From Chitinibacter fontanus (GTDB taxonomy: Bacteria > Pseudomonadota > Gammaproteobacteria > Burkholderiales > Chitinibacteraceae): a stretch of DNA of 64,000 nucleotides. The position numbers were made by a program, and so were the translations under genes. Shown one piece after another: positions 55,176 through 63,671 of this stretch. The stretch lies in contig NZ_CP058952.1 of assembly GCF_013423785.1 (NCBI RefSeq), positions 434,001 through 498,000 of the forward strand, written 5' to 3'. The notes under the pieces are model-generated. The model did no database searches. It was not told the DNA's origin and was given only the letters and a program-made list of their open reading frames with translations. Position 1 is the first letter of the stretch. Each line of letters starts with the position of its first letter.

Positions 55176-56206
55176 GTGATTTCGCGACTAGATTAATTGC
55201 TTGGCAGCAAGAGGATGGTCGGCATGGCCTGCCTTGGCAAGTCGCGGATGGCTACCGCGTGTGGCTATCTGAAGTGATGTTGCAACAAACCCAAGTCACG
55301 ACCGTACTCGATTATTACCCGCGGTTTCTGGCTCAATTTCCGACAATTTTCGACTTAGCCGCCGCCCCACTCGACGATGTATTGGCCCTGTGGAGTGGCT
55401 TGGGCTACTACACCCGCGCACGTAATCTGCACAAATGCGCACAAGCGGTGGTAACGCAATATGGGGGGGAATTTCCGCGCGATCCGGCACTGGTGGCTGA
55501 GCTGCCCGGTATTGGCCGCAGTACCGCGGCGGCGATTACCGCTTTTTCGTATGGCACGCGTGCTGCCATTCTGGATGGCAATGTCAAACGTGTACTGACT
55601 CGTTGGGCAGGGATTGACGGTTATCCGGGCGTGAAAGCCGTAGAAAATAAACTCTGGGGTTTGGCGCACGCTCTACTCCCTGCCGAGCAGATCGAGGCGT
55701 ATACCCAAGGACTGATGGATCTGGGCGCTACGGTCTGTACGCCGAAAAAACCGACATGTTTAACCTGCCCGATGAATGCTGACTGCCAAGCGAGATTGAG
55801 CAATCGGCAAGGCGAATTACCCACCCCAAAACCGAAAAAAACCGTCCCGGAAAAATCGACGGTGATGCTGATTATCCGCAACGATGCAGGGCAAATCCTG
55901 CTCGAAAAACGCCCTCCGACGGGAATCTGGGGCGGCTTATGGAGCTTGCCCGAAGTGGAAAGTACACTTATTGCAAGTGAATTAGCTGCGCAGCAACTGG
56001 GGCTAAAAATCGAGCTGGAACCCGCCCTACCCGACTTTGTGCATGTATTTACTCATTACAAACTTACCATCACGCCACAGCCTGCATATGCAATTGCGGT
56101 TAGCGCTCTGCATGAATCAAATGCGCAGTGGTTTAACATTGATGCTGCACTAGCTGCAGGGATACCCACGCCAATTCGTAAAATTCTCAGCAAAACACCA
56201 AAGTAA
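55172..56206 (+). CDS. mutY: A/G-specific adenine glycosylase MutY
   Basis: DNA glycosylase that removes adenine mispaired with 8-oxoguanine. Conserved parts: LPWQVADGYRVWLSEVMLQQTQV with the catalytic Glu near 33, the helix-hairpin-helix LPGIGRSTAAA near 112-122, catalytic Asp in ILDGNVKR near 135, the 4Fe-4S ligands C-X6-C-X2-C-X5-C near 189-205 (CTPKKPTCLTCPMNADC) and a NUDIX-like C-terminal 8-oxoG recognition domain (VMLIIRNDAG). Full length at 344 residues. The ATG lies in the asmA stop codon, so it is coupled with asmA. Confidence 0.96.
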   Translation: MSDFATRLIAWQQEDGRHGLPWQVADGYRVWLSEVMLQQTQVTTVLDYYPRFLAQFPTIFDLAAAPLDDVLALWSGLGYYTRARNLHKCAQAVVTQYGGEFPRDPALVAELPGIGRSTAAAITAFSYGTRAAILDGNVKRVLTRWAGIDGYPGVKAVENKLWGLAHALLPAEQIEAYTQGLMDLGATVCTPKKPTCLTCPMNADCQARLSNRQGELPTPKPKKTVPEKSTVMLIIRNDAGQILLEKRPPTGIWGGLWSLPEVESTLIASELAAQQLGLKIELEPALPDFVHVFTHYKLTITPQPAYAIAVSALHESNAQWFNIDAALAAGIPTPIRKILSKTPK

Positions 56207-56252
56207 TCAGAAAACTCGGATTCAATACCACTTTTTGTAGAGTACTAATGCA

Positions 56253-56648
56253 TCAAATCAGCACAATGCCATTCATAAGTACTCCCACATAAAGCCATCC
56301 GCCAAACAACAACAGACCAGCCGCAAATAAAAAGCCACAATAACCAGTAAAGACCAATACGTTTCTATCATTTTGCCGAGCCATTTTAGCGCTATACAAA
56401 AACAGCGTGCAGAAGCCACAAGCAGGCAAAATTAAGGCAAATCCAATAAATAATGATATTTGACTTGCAGCTACACTAACTCGCGGATTAAATCCAGCAC
56501 GCCCGACAGTAAATGAAAGCAGAGGACATAAAAAGAACCACACCAAACACGCAACAGCAAAATATCGGTGAACCCCAGCATCATGAAAGAGAGCCTTGAA
56601 TACACTGCCTGAATGAGGATTCACTTTAGCTTGATCGTCAACCATCAT
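56253..56648 (-). CDS. Small multi-pass membrane protein of unknown function
   Basis: A 131-residue protein with three or four hydrophobic spans (RYFAVACLVWFFLCPLLSF, ISLFIGFALILPACGFCTLFL, VFTGYCGFLFAAGLLLFGG, YVGVLMNGIVLI). There is no family I recognise. The local DNA is AT-richer than that of its neighbours, suggesting a later acquisition. It lies 81 bases downstream of yejE, in the position where the transporter ATPase gene yejF would be expected. Confidence 0.6.
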   Translation of the reverse strand: MMVDDQAKVNPHSGSVFKALFHDAGVHRYFAVACLVWFFLCPLLSFTVGRAGFNPRVSVAASQISLFIGFALILPACGFCTLFLYSAKMARQNDRNVLVFTGYCGFLFAAGLLLFGGWLYVGVLMNGIVLI

Positions 56649-56729
56649 TGACTATCCATGAATTAAAAAATATTTTATTAAATTCAATCTGAGTTCAAAA
56701 GCTGAACATAGGTACACCGAACAGGTAGG

Positions 56730-57758
56730 TTATTTAGCCCTTGGATCCAACGCATTGCGCAGCCCTTCTCCAATCAGCACCAGCATCAACATCAAACCCA
56801 ATAGCACCGCAAAAGCACTAATCGAAATCCACCACGCATCCAGATTGGCTTTGCCCTGCGCTAGCAACTCGCCCAGCGATGCCGTTTGCTGACCTACGCC
56901 TAGCCCCAGAAAATCGAGACTGGTCAGCGCCAAAATCGCCGCACCCATGCGAAACGGCAAAAAGGCCAGCACGGGTGTCAGGCTATTAGGCAATAAATGG
57001 CGGCGGATAATTTGCCAATGCGTTAAGCCCATTGCCCGCGCTGCCAATACATATTCCTGATTGCGATTGCGTAAAAACTCCGCGCGGGTGTAATCGGCCA
57101 AACCTAGCCAGCCAAACAAGGTCATCAAAATTAGTAACAAACCCAAGCTAGGCTCAAAAATAGCCGTAAAGATAATCAGCAAGTACAGCTCGGGCAAAGA
57201 AGCCCAAATTTCGCTTAAACGCTGCCCGAATAAATCGACACGCCCACCGAAATACCCCTGCAGTGCACCGATAAATACCCCCAATAACGAGCCTGCAACG
57301 GTTAAAGCCAAAGCAAATAAGGCACTGGTGCGAAAGCCATACAGCAATCGCGCCACCAGATCGCGCCCTTTATCATCAGTACCCAATCGATTTTGCGCCG
57401 AAGGTGGTGCGGGATTAGGCTGGGAGGCAAAATAATTAAGCGTATTGGCACCATAACGATTGGGTGGAAACAGTGCCCAATTACCATCTTTTGCCAATTG
57501 CTGCGTGATAAATGGGTCAAGATAATCTGTCGGGGTTGGAAAATCACCACCGAATGTGGTCTCAGGATAATCATTCAGCAAGGGGTAATACCAAGCTCCT
57601 TGGTACCTCACCACATAGGGTTTATCGTTGGACAACAACTCGGCGCCTAAACTCAAGACAAAGCACAAAGTAAACAAACATAAACATACATAAGCACGGC
57701 GCTGTGCTTTAAATCGCCGCCAAGCCCGCACCCAATAACCCTCAGCCACGGCGCTCAT
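56730..57758 (-). CDS. yejE: Peptide ABC transporter permease YejE
   Basis: A 342-residue inner-membrane permease of the oligopeptide/microcin C importer. The N-terminal helix (about 20-40), a periplasmic loop and the five C-terminal helices with the permease coupling motif are visible (EFLRNRNQEYVLAARAMGL, typical EAA-like loop). The RLGTDDKGRD segment near 122-131 matches DppC/OppC/YejE. Its ATG overlaps the yejB stop by four bases. No yejF ATPase gene follows in this window. Confidence 0.93.
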   Translation of the reverse strand: MSAVAEGYWVRAWRRFKAQRRAYVCLCLFTLCFVLSLGAELLSNDKPYVVRYQGAWYYPLLNDYPETTFGGDFPTPTDYLDPFITQQLAKDGNWALFPPNRYGANTLNYFASQPNPAPPSAQNRLGTDDKGRDLVARLLYGFRTSALFALALTVAGSLLGVFIGALQGYFGGRVDLFGQRLSEIWASLPELYLLIIFTAIFEPSLGLLLILMTLFGWLGLADYTRAEFLRNRNQEYVLAARAMGLTHWQIIRRHLLPNSLTPVLAFLPFRMGAAILALTSLDFLGLGVGQQTASLGELLAQGKANLDAWWISISAFAVLLGLMLMLVLIGEGLRNALDPRAK

Positions 57759-58819
57759 TGGCCTTCCCCTACCCGCCCAAATTGCACTCGCGGATCAAGC
57801 AGTACATAAGCCAAATCCGACAACAGTTTGCCCAGCAAGCCAATTAAAGTAAAAAAGTACAAAGTCCCTAGCACCACTGGATAATCGCGGCGCAAAACCG
57901 ATTCATACGACAACAAACCTAATCCATCCAAAGAAAATAGGGTTTCAATCAACAAGCTCCCGGTAAAAAATGCCCCGATAATCGCCTCGGGCAAGCCCAC
58001 CACCAATGGCAAAGCAGCATTACGCAAAATATGACGCCAGAAAATTCGCTGCTCAGTCGCCCCCTTAGCGCGTGCAGTGGTCACATACTGCTTATTGATT
58101 TCTTCCAGAAAGGAGTTTTTGGTTAAAAAGGTGAGGCTCGCAAAACCGCCCACCACCATAGCGGTCACTGGCAATACCAAATGCCACACATAATCCATCA
58201 CTTTGCCCGCCATTGATAGCGATTCCCAGCCATCGCTAGTGAGGCCGCGCAGCGGAAACAACTGCCAGAATGAACCACCGCCAAACAGCACCAGCAACAC
58301 TACGCCCAGCACAAATGAAGGTATCGCATACGCCACCAGCAAACCAAAAGTAGTCACCCAATCAAAACGCGAGCCATGCCGCACCGCCTTGGCCACGCCC
58401 AGCGGCACCGCAATCAAATAGGTCAGCAGCAAGCTAGAAATGCCTAGGCTCATCGACACCGGCAGCTTTTCACGTATTAGATCCACCACGCTGGCGTGGC
58501 GAAACCAGCTCTCGCCCAAATCAAAGCTGACATAGCTTTTCAGCATCAGCCAAAAGCGCTCAGGCGCAGGTTTATCAAAGCCGTATTGGGTTTTAATCTG
58601 CGTGAGCTGCTCATCAGACAAACCCCGCGCCGCCTGATACGCGCCAGTACCTGCCGACGTATTGCCCGCTGATTCAGCGGCACCGCGGCCTTTGAGCTGA
58701 TACACCATCTGCTCCACCGGCCCACCGGGGACAAACTGGATCACGACAAAGCTGACGAGCAGCACGCCAAACAGCGTGGGAAGCATGAGCAGCAGGCGTT
58801 TGAGAATGTATTGCAGCAT
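57755..58819 (-). CDS. yejB: Peptide ABC transporter permease YejB
   Basis: A 354-residue inner-membrane permease partner of YejE. N-terminal helix MLQYILKRLLLMLPTLFGV, then VQF-type motif IQFVPGGPVEQM, and the coupling loop EEINKQYVTTARAKGA near 235. The insert GAAESAGNTSAGTGAYQAA in the periplasmic loop is typical of YejB compared with DppB. It lies 1.4 kb from yejA, separated by small genes and repeats, whereas yejA and yejB are adjacent in E. coli. Confidence 0.93.
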   Translation of the reverse strand: MLQYILKRLLLMLPTLFGVLLVSFVVIQFVPGGPVEQMVYQLKGRGAAESAGNTSAGTGAYQAARGLSDEQLTQIKTQYGFDKPAPERFWLMLKSYVSFDLGESWFRHASVVDLIREKLPVSMSLGISSLLLTYLIAVPLGVAKAVRHGSRFDWVTTFGLLVAYAIPSFVLGVVLLVLFGGGSFWQLFPLRGLTSDGWESLSMAGKVMDYVWHLVLPVTAMVVGGFASLTFLTKNSFLEEINKQYVTTARAKGATEQRIFWRHILRNAALPLVVGLPEAIIGAFFTGSLLIETLFSLDGLGLLSYESVLRRDYPVVLGTLYFFTLIGLLGKLLSDLAYVLLDPRVQFGRVGEGQ

Positions 58820-58868
58820 AAATGCCAGCCCTAGAGAAAAAGCACGTCAATAATTTAGTGAAAAAAAT

Positions 58869-59147
58869 CTACTCAAGATATGAGTCACAATAATTACATC
58901 TGCCAGTTAGAAAAATAGTGATGAATTGTTTGGGTACTGAATGTTCAGGATGGCAGTCAATAGCAGAATGCCCACAGAGCCTACACGCCACACCCGCAGC
59001 CAAAATCATTATGCCAAGCAACCATGCCGGTATTAACAGTAAAGGAAGAATTAACCACACACCTCCATTATTTGCAGCAATGAATACTGTAGATCCAGCG
59101 ACTATCGTTACTGTTAAAACTAAAAATTGTTTAATGGCAAATCTCAT
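58869..59147 (-). CDS. Small membrane protein with C-terminal CxxC pairs
   Basis: A 92-residue protein. Two hydrophobic segments (FLVLTVTIVAGSTVFIAA and WLILPLLLIPAWLLGIMILAAGVA) are followed by a Cys/His-rich tail with CRLCGH and CNYCDSY, possibly a metal site. I recognise no family. It lies in the AT-rich insertion between yejA and yejB, 50 bases from the yejB start. The pattern of membrane spans plus CxxC pairs recalls the product of the 59734-60030 gene in the same insert. Confidence 0.6.
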   Translation of the reverse strand: MRFAIKQFLVLTVTIVAGSTVFIAANNGGVWLILPLLLIPAWLLGIMILAAGVACRLCGHSAIDCHPEHSVPKQFITIFLTGRCNYCDSYLE

Positions 59148-59169
59148 CGCTGGTCACACTCGCATCAGA

Positions 59170-59240
59170 GCCTGCTCCGCAGGCGGTAAACCGGCGGGTT
59201 CGCCCGCCAAACGAATCAGGGGCAGTCTTGCCTTGCCCCT
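59170..59240. repeat. Cluster of three GC-rich hairpins
   Basis: GCCTGC/GCAGGC around TCC (59170-59184), GGCGGG/CCCGCC around TTCG (59193-59208) and AGGGGCA/TGCCCCT with a 9-base loop (59218-59240). None is followed by a T tract. The series suggests a REP-like or composite repeat. Confidence 0.6.
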
Positions 59241-59614
59241 GATAACCCTAACGCGCCCGATCGACGCGAAACCCCGTCCGTCCAGCGCTTGGCAAGGCGC
59301 CGCAAAACTCGCTGCGCGCTACCGTCGCGCAGCTCAAACAGGTTGCGGCTTAAAACCTTGCCAACCGCCTCCCGAACGGCGCGTCTCCACGGGCGATGCG
59401 TACTAACCAAGAAATGGGTATGCCAACCAAAGCCATGTAGTAAATCATTCTCAGAGCTATACCACGGCATGTATATGCCACGCTCGTGAAACTAGAGCTT
59501 GAATTCCCGTGTAGCGAAAACCGCAGCAAGGAGAGAGACAAACAGCATCATCGTTTGGCTCACGACGCAGCAAGGGCAGCGCGGAGCGCTTTTCGCCCGG
59601 GTCGCCTTCTCTTG

Positions 59615-59646
59615 CTTACTTCTCTTGGCGAAGCAAGAGAAGTAAG
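59615..59646. repeat. Long perfect inverted repeat
   Basis: CTTACTTCTCTTG and CAAGAGAAGTAAG, 13 bp perfect, with loop GCGAAG. Flanking bases repeat TTCTCTTG. From memory, hairpins of this type (CTTACTT...AAGTAAG) recur in beta- and gammaproteobacterial intergenic DNA. Confidence 0.65.
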
Positions 59647-59733
59647 TGCCGCGGTGCACAGCCGCCAATCCAGCTCAACAAATCACACACACTTGGATTA
59701 TTCAGCCAGCGTAGCCGACCTGCGCATCATCAT

Positions 59734-60030
59734 TTATTGCAGCTCAACTCGGCCAAAACACTTAAATAAAAAGACACGCCCAAAAAGCATCCACAAAACA
59801 ATTGGGAAAATAGCGAAATCTACAAGGTCTGCTTGGTAGCGACCTATTAAAATTAGAATCAATATTGGCGCAATAAGACCGATTGGCACGTCAATCCAAA
59901 ATGGCAGGTATGCAGCAATGCTCGATTTGCATTGATTACATCTTGTTTCGACAGAACCATATCGTCCTCCCCCCGTCTTGTACCAACGAATTGAGTCAAA
60001 TTGAGAATTACAAACAGGGCAATATGGCAT
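59734..60030 (-). CDS. Zinc-ribbon membrane protein of unknown function
   Basis: A 98-residue protein from the ATG at 60030, preceded by GGAG. The first 35 residues carry two CxxC pairs (CPVCNSQFDSI and CNQCKSSI), a zinc-ribbon pattern. Two hydrophobic helices follow (about 40-58 and 70-88: DVPIGLIAPILILILIG, IFPIVLWMLFGRVFLF). I recognise no family. It belongs to the cluster of small genes in the yejA-yejB gap. The upstream ATG at 60057 is less likely. Confidence 0.65.
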   Translation of the reverse strand: MPYCPVCNSQFDSIRWYKTGGGRYGSVETRCNQCKSSIAAYLPFWIDVPIGLIAPILILILIGRYQADLVDFAIFPIVLWMLFGRVFLFKCFGRVELQ

Positions 60031-60071
60031 CTTGACTCCAACACGTAAAGTTTCCATTCACACCAAAAGTG

Positions 60072-60185
60072 TTATTTACTCATTAGCAAAACAATCACGG
60101 CGATCAGGAATAAAACCAACAATATCCAAATCCACCTCGGTGGCTTATGGCCCGCTTTTGAAAATGCACCAGACCCAAATGACAA
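60072..60185 (-). CDS. Candidate 37-residue single-span membrane protein
   Basis: A short open frame with TTG start at 60183-60185 and an AGGAG site 7 bases upstream. The product begins MSFGSGAFSKAGHK and contains one clear hydrophobic helix (WIWILLVLFLIAVIVLL), ending in MSK. It lies 31 bases after yejA and 41 bases before the zinc-ribbon gene, on the same strand. The good ribosome-binding site and the fit to small membrane proteins support it, although the TTG start lowers certainty. Confidence 0.5.
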   Translation of the reverse strand: MSFGSGAFSKAGHKPPRWIWILLVLFLIAVIVLLMSK

Positions 60186-60216
60186 AATAAAACTCCTCTC
60201 CAAGAGTGCCAAAAAG

Positions 60217-61998
60217 CTATCTCACCCACCACGTCGCCAACATCCAATCCCCCGCCTGATAATACAGCGGCATCACTTTCGGCATGGCAAACCTATCCCG
60301 CCACGCGACGCGATGTGTGGCGCTGTACCAGTGCGGGATGATGTAATGACCAGTGAGTAAGGCGCGATCAAGCGCGTGGACGGCGGTGATTTGGGCGGCG
60401 CGGTTCGGTGCGGCCAGCACGTGGCCGATTAGCGCGTCGATGGCCGGGTTTTTAATGCCGATGACGTTGCTGCTGCCCTTCACATCGGCCGCTTTGCTGC
60501 CGTAATAATCGAGCAACTCTTGCCCCGGGCTTTGCACATCGGGAAAGCGCAATACCGTTACATCAAAATCAAAGCTGTCGAGCCGGCGCTGATAGAGCGC
60601 GAAGTCGATATTGCGCATCGTTGCCGTGATACCCAGCTTGGCTAGGTTGCGGGCAAGCGGCGGGAAGACGCGTGCCATTGAGCCGCCATCATCCAGAATC
60701 TCAAACGTAAACGCTTCACCCTTGGCGTTGCGCAGCGCGCCGTCGCGATATTCCCAGCCTGCTTGTTTGAGCAGCTCGCGCGCTTGGCGCAGATTATTGC
60801 GTAAGGAATTGGGGGGATTCGTGTTGGGCTGAGCGGGCAATTGCCCAAATACTTCGGGCGGCAAGAATTTGGCTAGCGGTTTGAGTAGTGCAAGTTCCGC
60901 CTCACTCGGTTTGCCACTGGCAGCCAGCTCGCCATTGGCATAAAAGCTGTTCAGGCGCGTGTATTGGCTGTAAAACAGCTGGCGATTGAGCCATTCAAAA
61001 TCCAAAGCAAGGCCTAAAGCTTGGCGCACACGCAGATCGGCAAATTGCGGCTTGCGAATATTCAGGACATAGCCCTGCATGCCGCTGCTATTGTGGTGGC
61101 GCAGCTCGCGCTTGATGATTTCACCCGCTCGAAATTTCGGCCCCTGATATTGGCGCGCCCAGTTGCGGGCACTGTATTCGGTGATGAAATCAAACTCACC
61201 GGCTTTAAACGCCTCCAGCCGCGCGGTTTCATCCTGATAGTAGCGATAGGTGACCCGATCAAAATTATATTGTCCGCGACGGGTAGGAATAGTGCTCCCC
61301 CAATAATCCAAGCGACGCTGATAGCTAATGCTACGCCCAAATTGATAGCTCGCAATGCGATATGGGCCGCTGGTGATTGGTGCCTCAAGCGCTATTTGAT
61401 CAAGGGCTTTCCCTGCCCCCCATTTGTGCGAAAACACCGGCAACGTGCCAACAATTTGTGGCAGTTCGCGGTTGGCCGATTTAAAGCGATAGCGCACTGT
61501 GCCTGCATCTAGAATTTCGATGCCCGCCACATCGCTCAATTGCGAAGCATATTGCGGTGCAGCGAGTTTGCTATTGAGGGTATCAAAACTGTGTTTGACG
61601 TCTTGCGCAGTAACCGGATCGCCATTATTAAAGCGTGCTTTGGGATTGAGTTTAAAGGTCACGGCTTTGCCATCGGCAGCCAAGGCAATATCACTGGCCA
61701 GTAAGCCGTACATGGTGGCGGTTTCATCCAAGCTCATCGTGCCCAAGGATTCAAACATTAGCGCCCCCAAACCTGCGGCAGGCTGCCCCTTGATGATAAA
61801 CGGGTTGAATGAGTCAAAACTGCTACGCCGATCCGGATTGGGCAAGATCAGCTCTCCCGCTTTTTTTGCCTGCGGGTTTACATAGGCAAATGCAGTAAAG
61901 CCCTGAGGGTATTTAACTGTATCACCCAAAGAAATTGCATGTGCAGCCCATACATGGGCATGGTATATACAAAGAAAGCTGGCCAGTAGTTTTTTCAT
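60217..61998 (-). CDS. yejA: Peptide ABC transporter substrate-binding protein YejA
   Basis: A 593-residue periplasmic binding protein of family 5. A signal peptide (MKKLLASFLCIYHAHVWA-AHA) is followed by SBP_bac_5 features such as FNPFIIKGQPAAGL, RFNNGDPVTAQDVKHSFD and VRQALGLALDFEWLN. YejA-type proteins bind short peptides and, in some bacteria, microcin C. The genes yejB and yejE lie about 1.4 kb downstream beyond small inserted genes. A promoter for yejB may therefore lie in the insert. Confidence 0.92.
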   Translation of the reverse strand: MKKLLASFLCIYHAHVWAAHAISLGDTVKYPQGFTAFAYVNPQAKKAGELILPNPDRRSSFDSFNPFIIKGQPAAGLGALMFESLGTMSLDETATMYGLLASDIALAADGKAVTFKLNPKARFNNGDPVTAQDVKHSFDTLNSKLAAPQYASQLSDVAGIEILDAGTVRYRFKSANRELPQIVGTLPVFSHKWGAGKALDQIALEAPITSGPYRIASYQFGRSISYQRRLDYWGSTIPTRRGQYNFDRVTYRYYQDETARLEAFKAGEFDFITEYSARNWARQYQGPKFRAGEIIKRELRHHNSSGMQGYVLNIRKPQFADLRVRQALGLALDFEWLNRQLFYSQYTRLNSFYANGELAASGKPSEAELALLKPLAKFLPPEVFGQLPAQPNTNPPNSLRNNLRQARELLKQAGWEYRDGALRNAKGEAFTFEILDDGGSMARVFPPLARNLAKLGITATMRNIDFALYQRRLDSFDFDVTVLRFPDVQSPGQELLDYYGSKAADVKGSSNVIGIKNPAIDALIGHVLAAPNRAAQITAVHALDRALLTGHYIIPHWYSATHRVAWRDRFAMPKVMPLYYQAGDWMLATWWVR

Positions 61999-62173
61999 AT
62001 TTCACATCATAAATGAAAGCCCTTATCGCCCTTGCGACTATCCATGCAAGCGTGCCATCTGACCAACACCGCGAAAGCAAGTATGATGACGTTCATCAGA
62101 ACTTACTAGCGCAAACCACGCAAAGCTCATAGCGTAAGGTAAAGGCTAGCCATTGCACACGGGGGATTCATCA

Positions 62174-62929
62174 ATGCGTTTCACGGCACTGCTGCTGGCC
62201 ATGAGCTTGGGCACCATCCCCGCTTGGGCCAACAACTTAGCCGCCTACACCGAAGAATTTGCCCCCTACAACTACACAGAAGGGCAAAACTTCAAAGGGC
62301 TGGCCAACCAGATTATCGACCGCATCGTCGAGCAAACCGGCCTGAGCATTAAACGGGAAAGCCTGCCATGGTTACGCGCGATTCAGGCCAATCAGGGCAA
62401 TCCGGATAGCCTGATCTACACCATCGTGCGTACCCCGCAGCGCGAAACACAATATTTATGGGTGGGTCCGTACGATGATTGCGATATTGTGTTTTTGAAA
62501 TTAAAAAATCGCACTGATATTCAACTCAATAGCATCAAAGATGCCGAGCGCTATTACTCAGGTGCCGCGCGGGGCGCAGCGGCAGCACAGATATTGCAAG
62601 GCATGGGCTACAATATGAGCCGCTTGGATATCAGCTCCCCTGAGGAAATTCGTACCGTCAAAATGCTGTATGCCAAGCGTTTTGATTTATCGGCGGGGAT
62701 GCTCATCCCTCATGTCTATAGCGCGCGCCAGCTAAAACTCGATGCTAGCCAGCTCACACCAGCATTTACCATTGTTAAAGGCGGCGGTTGTTATTTTGGT
62801 TTTAACCCTAAAGTCAATCCAGAAACCTTTAACCGGTTTAAAGAGGCATTTCAACACCTTAAAACCACGGGTGAATTAGACAAAATCCGCAAGCAGTATC
62901 TAACGCCCGAGGCCAGTGTAAGCCGCTGA
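62174..62929 (+). CDS. Family-3 extracellular solute-binding protein
   Basis: A 251-residue periplasmic protein of the SBP_bac_3 type. The signal peptide ends near WA-NN (residues 1-19), and the mature protein begins with a typical AYTEEFAPYNYTEG. The chosen ATG at 62174 has GGGGG upstream; the frame could extend to 62153. Such orphan family-3 proteins often take part in amino-acid-like signal sensing or remain transporter accessories, but no permease is adjacent. The neighbour tsaB lies 52 bases downstream. Confidence 0.85.
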   Translation: MRFTALLLAMSLGTIPAWANNLAAYTEEFAPYNYTEGQNFKGLANQIIDRIVEQTGLSIKRESLPWLRAIQANQGNPDSLIYTIVRTPQRETQYLWVGPYDDCDIVFLKLKNRTDIQLNSIKDAERYYSGAARGAAAAQILQGMGYNMSRLDISSPEEIRTVKMLYAKRFDLSAGMLIPHVYSARQLKLDASQLTPAFTIVKGGGCYFGFNPKVNPETFNRFKEAFQHLKTTGELDKIRKQYLTPEASVSR

Positions 62930-62981
62930 GGCAAGCGCGGGGCATGCTAGAATAGCGTTTTGCCCTTAGATATCCCGTACT

Positions 62982-63671
62982 ATGCCCTATTTAGCCATCG
63001 ATACGTCCAGCGAACAGTTGTCTCTGGCCATCAGCACAAGTCTGGATGCCGCAACCATCGTGGCGCGCGACTGGCCCGTAGGGCAAAGGCACGCCGAACT
63101 CACCCTGCCCTATTTACGGGAGCTGCTGGCCGAGCTGCAATTGAGCATGGCCGATATGGCTGGCATAGCCTACCCTAGCGGCCCGGGCTCATTCACAGGT
63201 TTGCGTATTGGCTGTGGCATTACACAGGGTTTGGCCTATGCACAGAACATTCCTGTAGTGGGCATCTCAACACTAGAAGCACTAGCAGAGGCATCTGGCG
63301 CTATACGTGCCTATGTATGTATCGATGCCCGTATGAACCAAGTTTATTGCGCGGCCTTTGAGCGCCAAGGCGCAGCGTGGCAGACCATCCATGCAGCTCA
63401 GGTGTGCAACCCTGAAGATGTACCGATCCCCGATGGGAATGATTGGTTTGGTATTGGCACCGGTTTTGCCAGCTATCAAACCGCATTACAGGACAGAATC
63501 GGGGCACACTTAAGCCAGATCGACGCAGCTCGGCAGCCCCATGCGCGTGAGATGTTGAAACTTGCGCTGTCACAATTTGCGGCAGGTCAGGGAGTGAGTG
63601 CCGAACAGGCGAATTTGGTTTACTTGCGTGATAAAGTGGCGCTAAAAACGCACGAACGAGCCGCTAAATGA
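62982..63671 (+). CDS. tsaB: tRNA threonylcarbamoyladenosine biosynthesis protein TsaB
   Basis: TsaB (YeaZ) with TsaD and TsaE makes t6A37 in tRNAs decoding ANN codons. The 229-residue protein is an ASKHA-type scaffold without its own activity. N-terminal LAIDTSSEQLSLAIS, YPSGPGSFTGLRIG near 64-77 and VCIDARMNQVYCAAF near 109 match the family. Its stop overlaps the rimI start in ATGA, the common tsaB-rimI arrangement. Confidence 0.96.
   Translation: MPYLAIDTSSEQLSLAISTSLDAATIVARDWPVGQRHAELTLPYLRELLAELQLSMADMAGIAYPSGPGSFTGLRIGCGITQGLAYAQNIPVVGISTLEALAEASGAIRAYVCIDARMNQVYCAAFERQGAAWQTIHAAQVCNPEDVPIPDGNDWFGIGTGFASYQTALQDRIGAHLSQIDAARQPHAREMLKLALSQFAAGQGVSAEQANLVYLRDKVALKTHERAAK

Larger units (their letters stand above)
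59148..59733. other. 586-base noncoding stretch with hairpin-rich repeats
   Basis: Open frames here (for example 59216-59470 and 59350-59541 on the minus strand, 59486-59839 on the plus) have no start signals, odd Arg/Ser-rich composition and no family. I do not count them as genes. The DNA is instead full of short GC-rich hairpins (59170-59240) and a long inverted repeat (59615-59646), and looks like dispersed repeat DNA. Confidence 0.55.

Noticed and set aside
59216..59470. 84-codon minus-strand frame in the yej insertion
   Set aside because: Arg/Ser-rich and without start signals or recognisable family. It overlaps hairpin-rich repeat DNA, so I treat it as noncoding.
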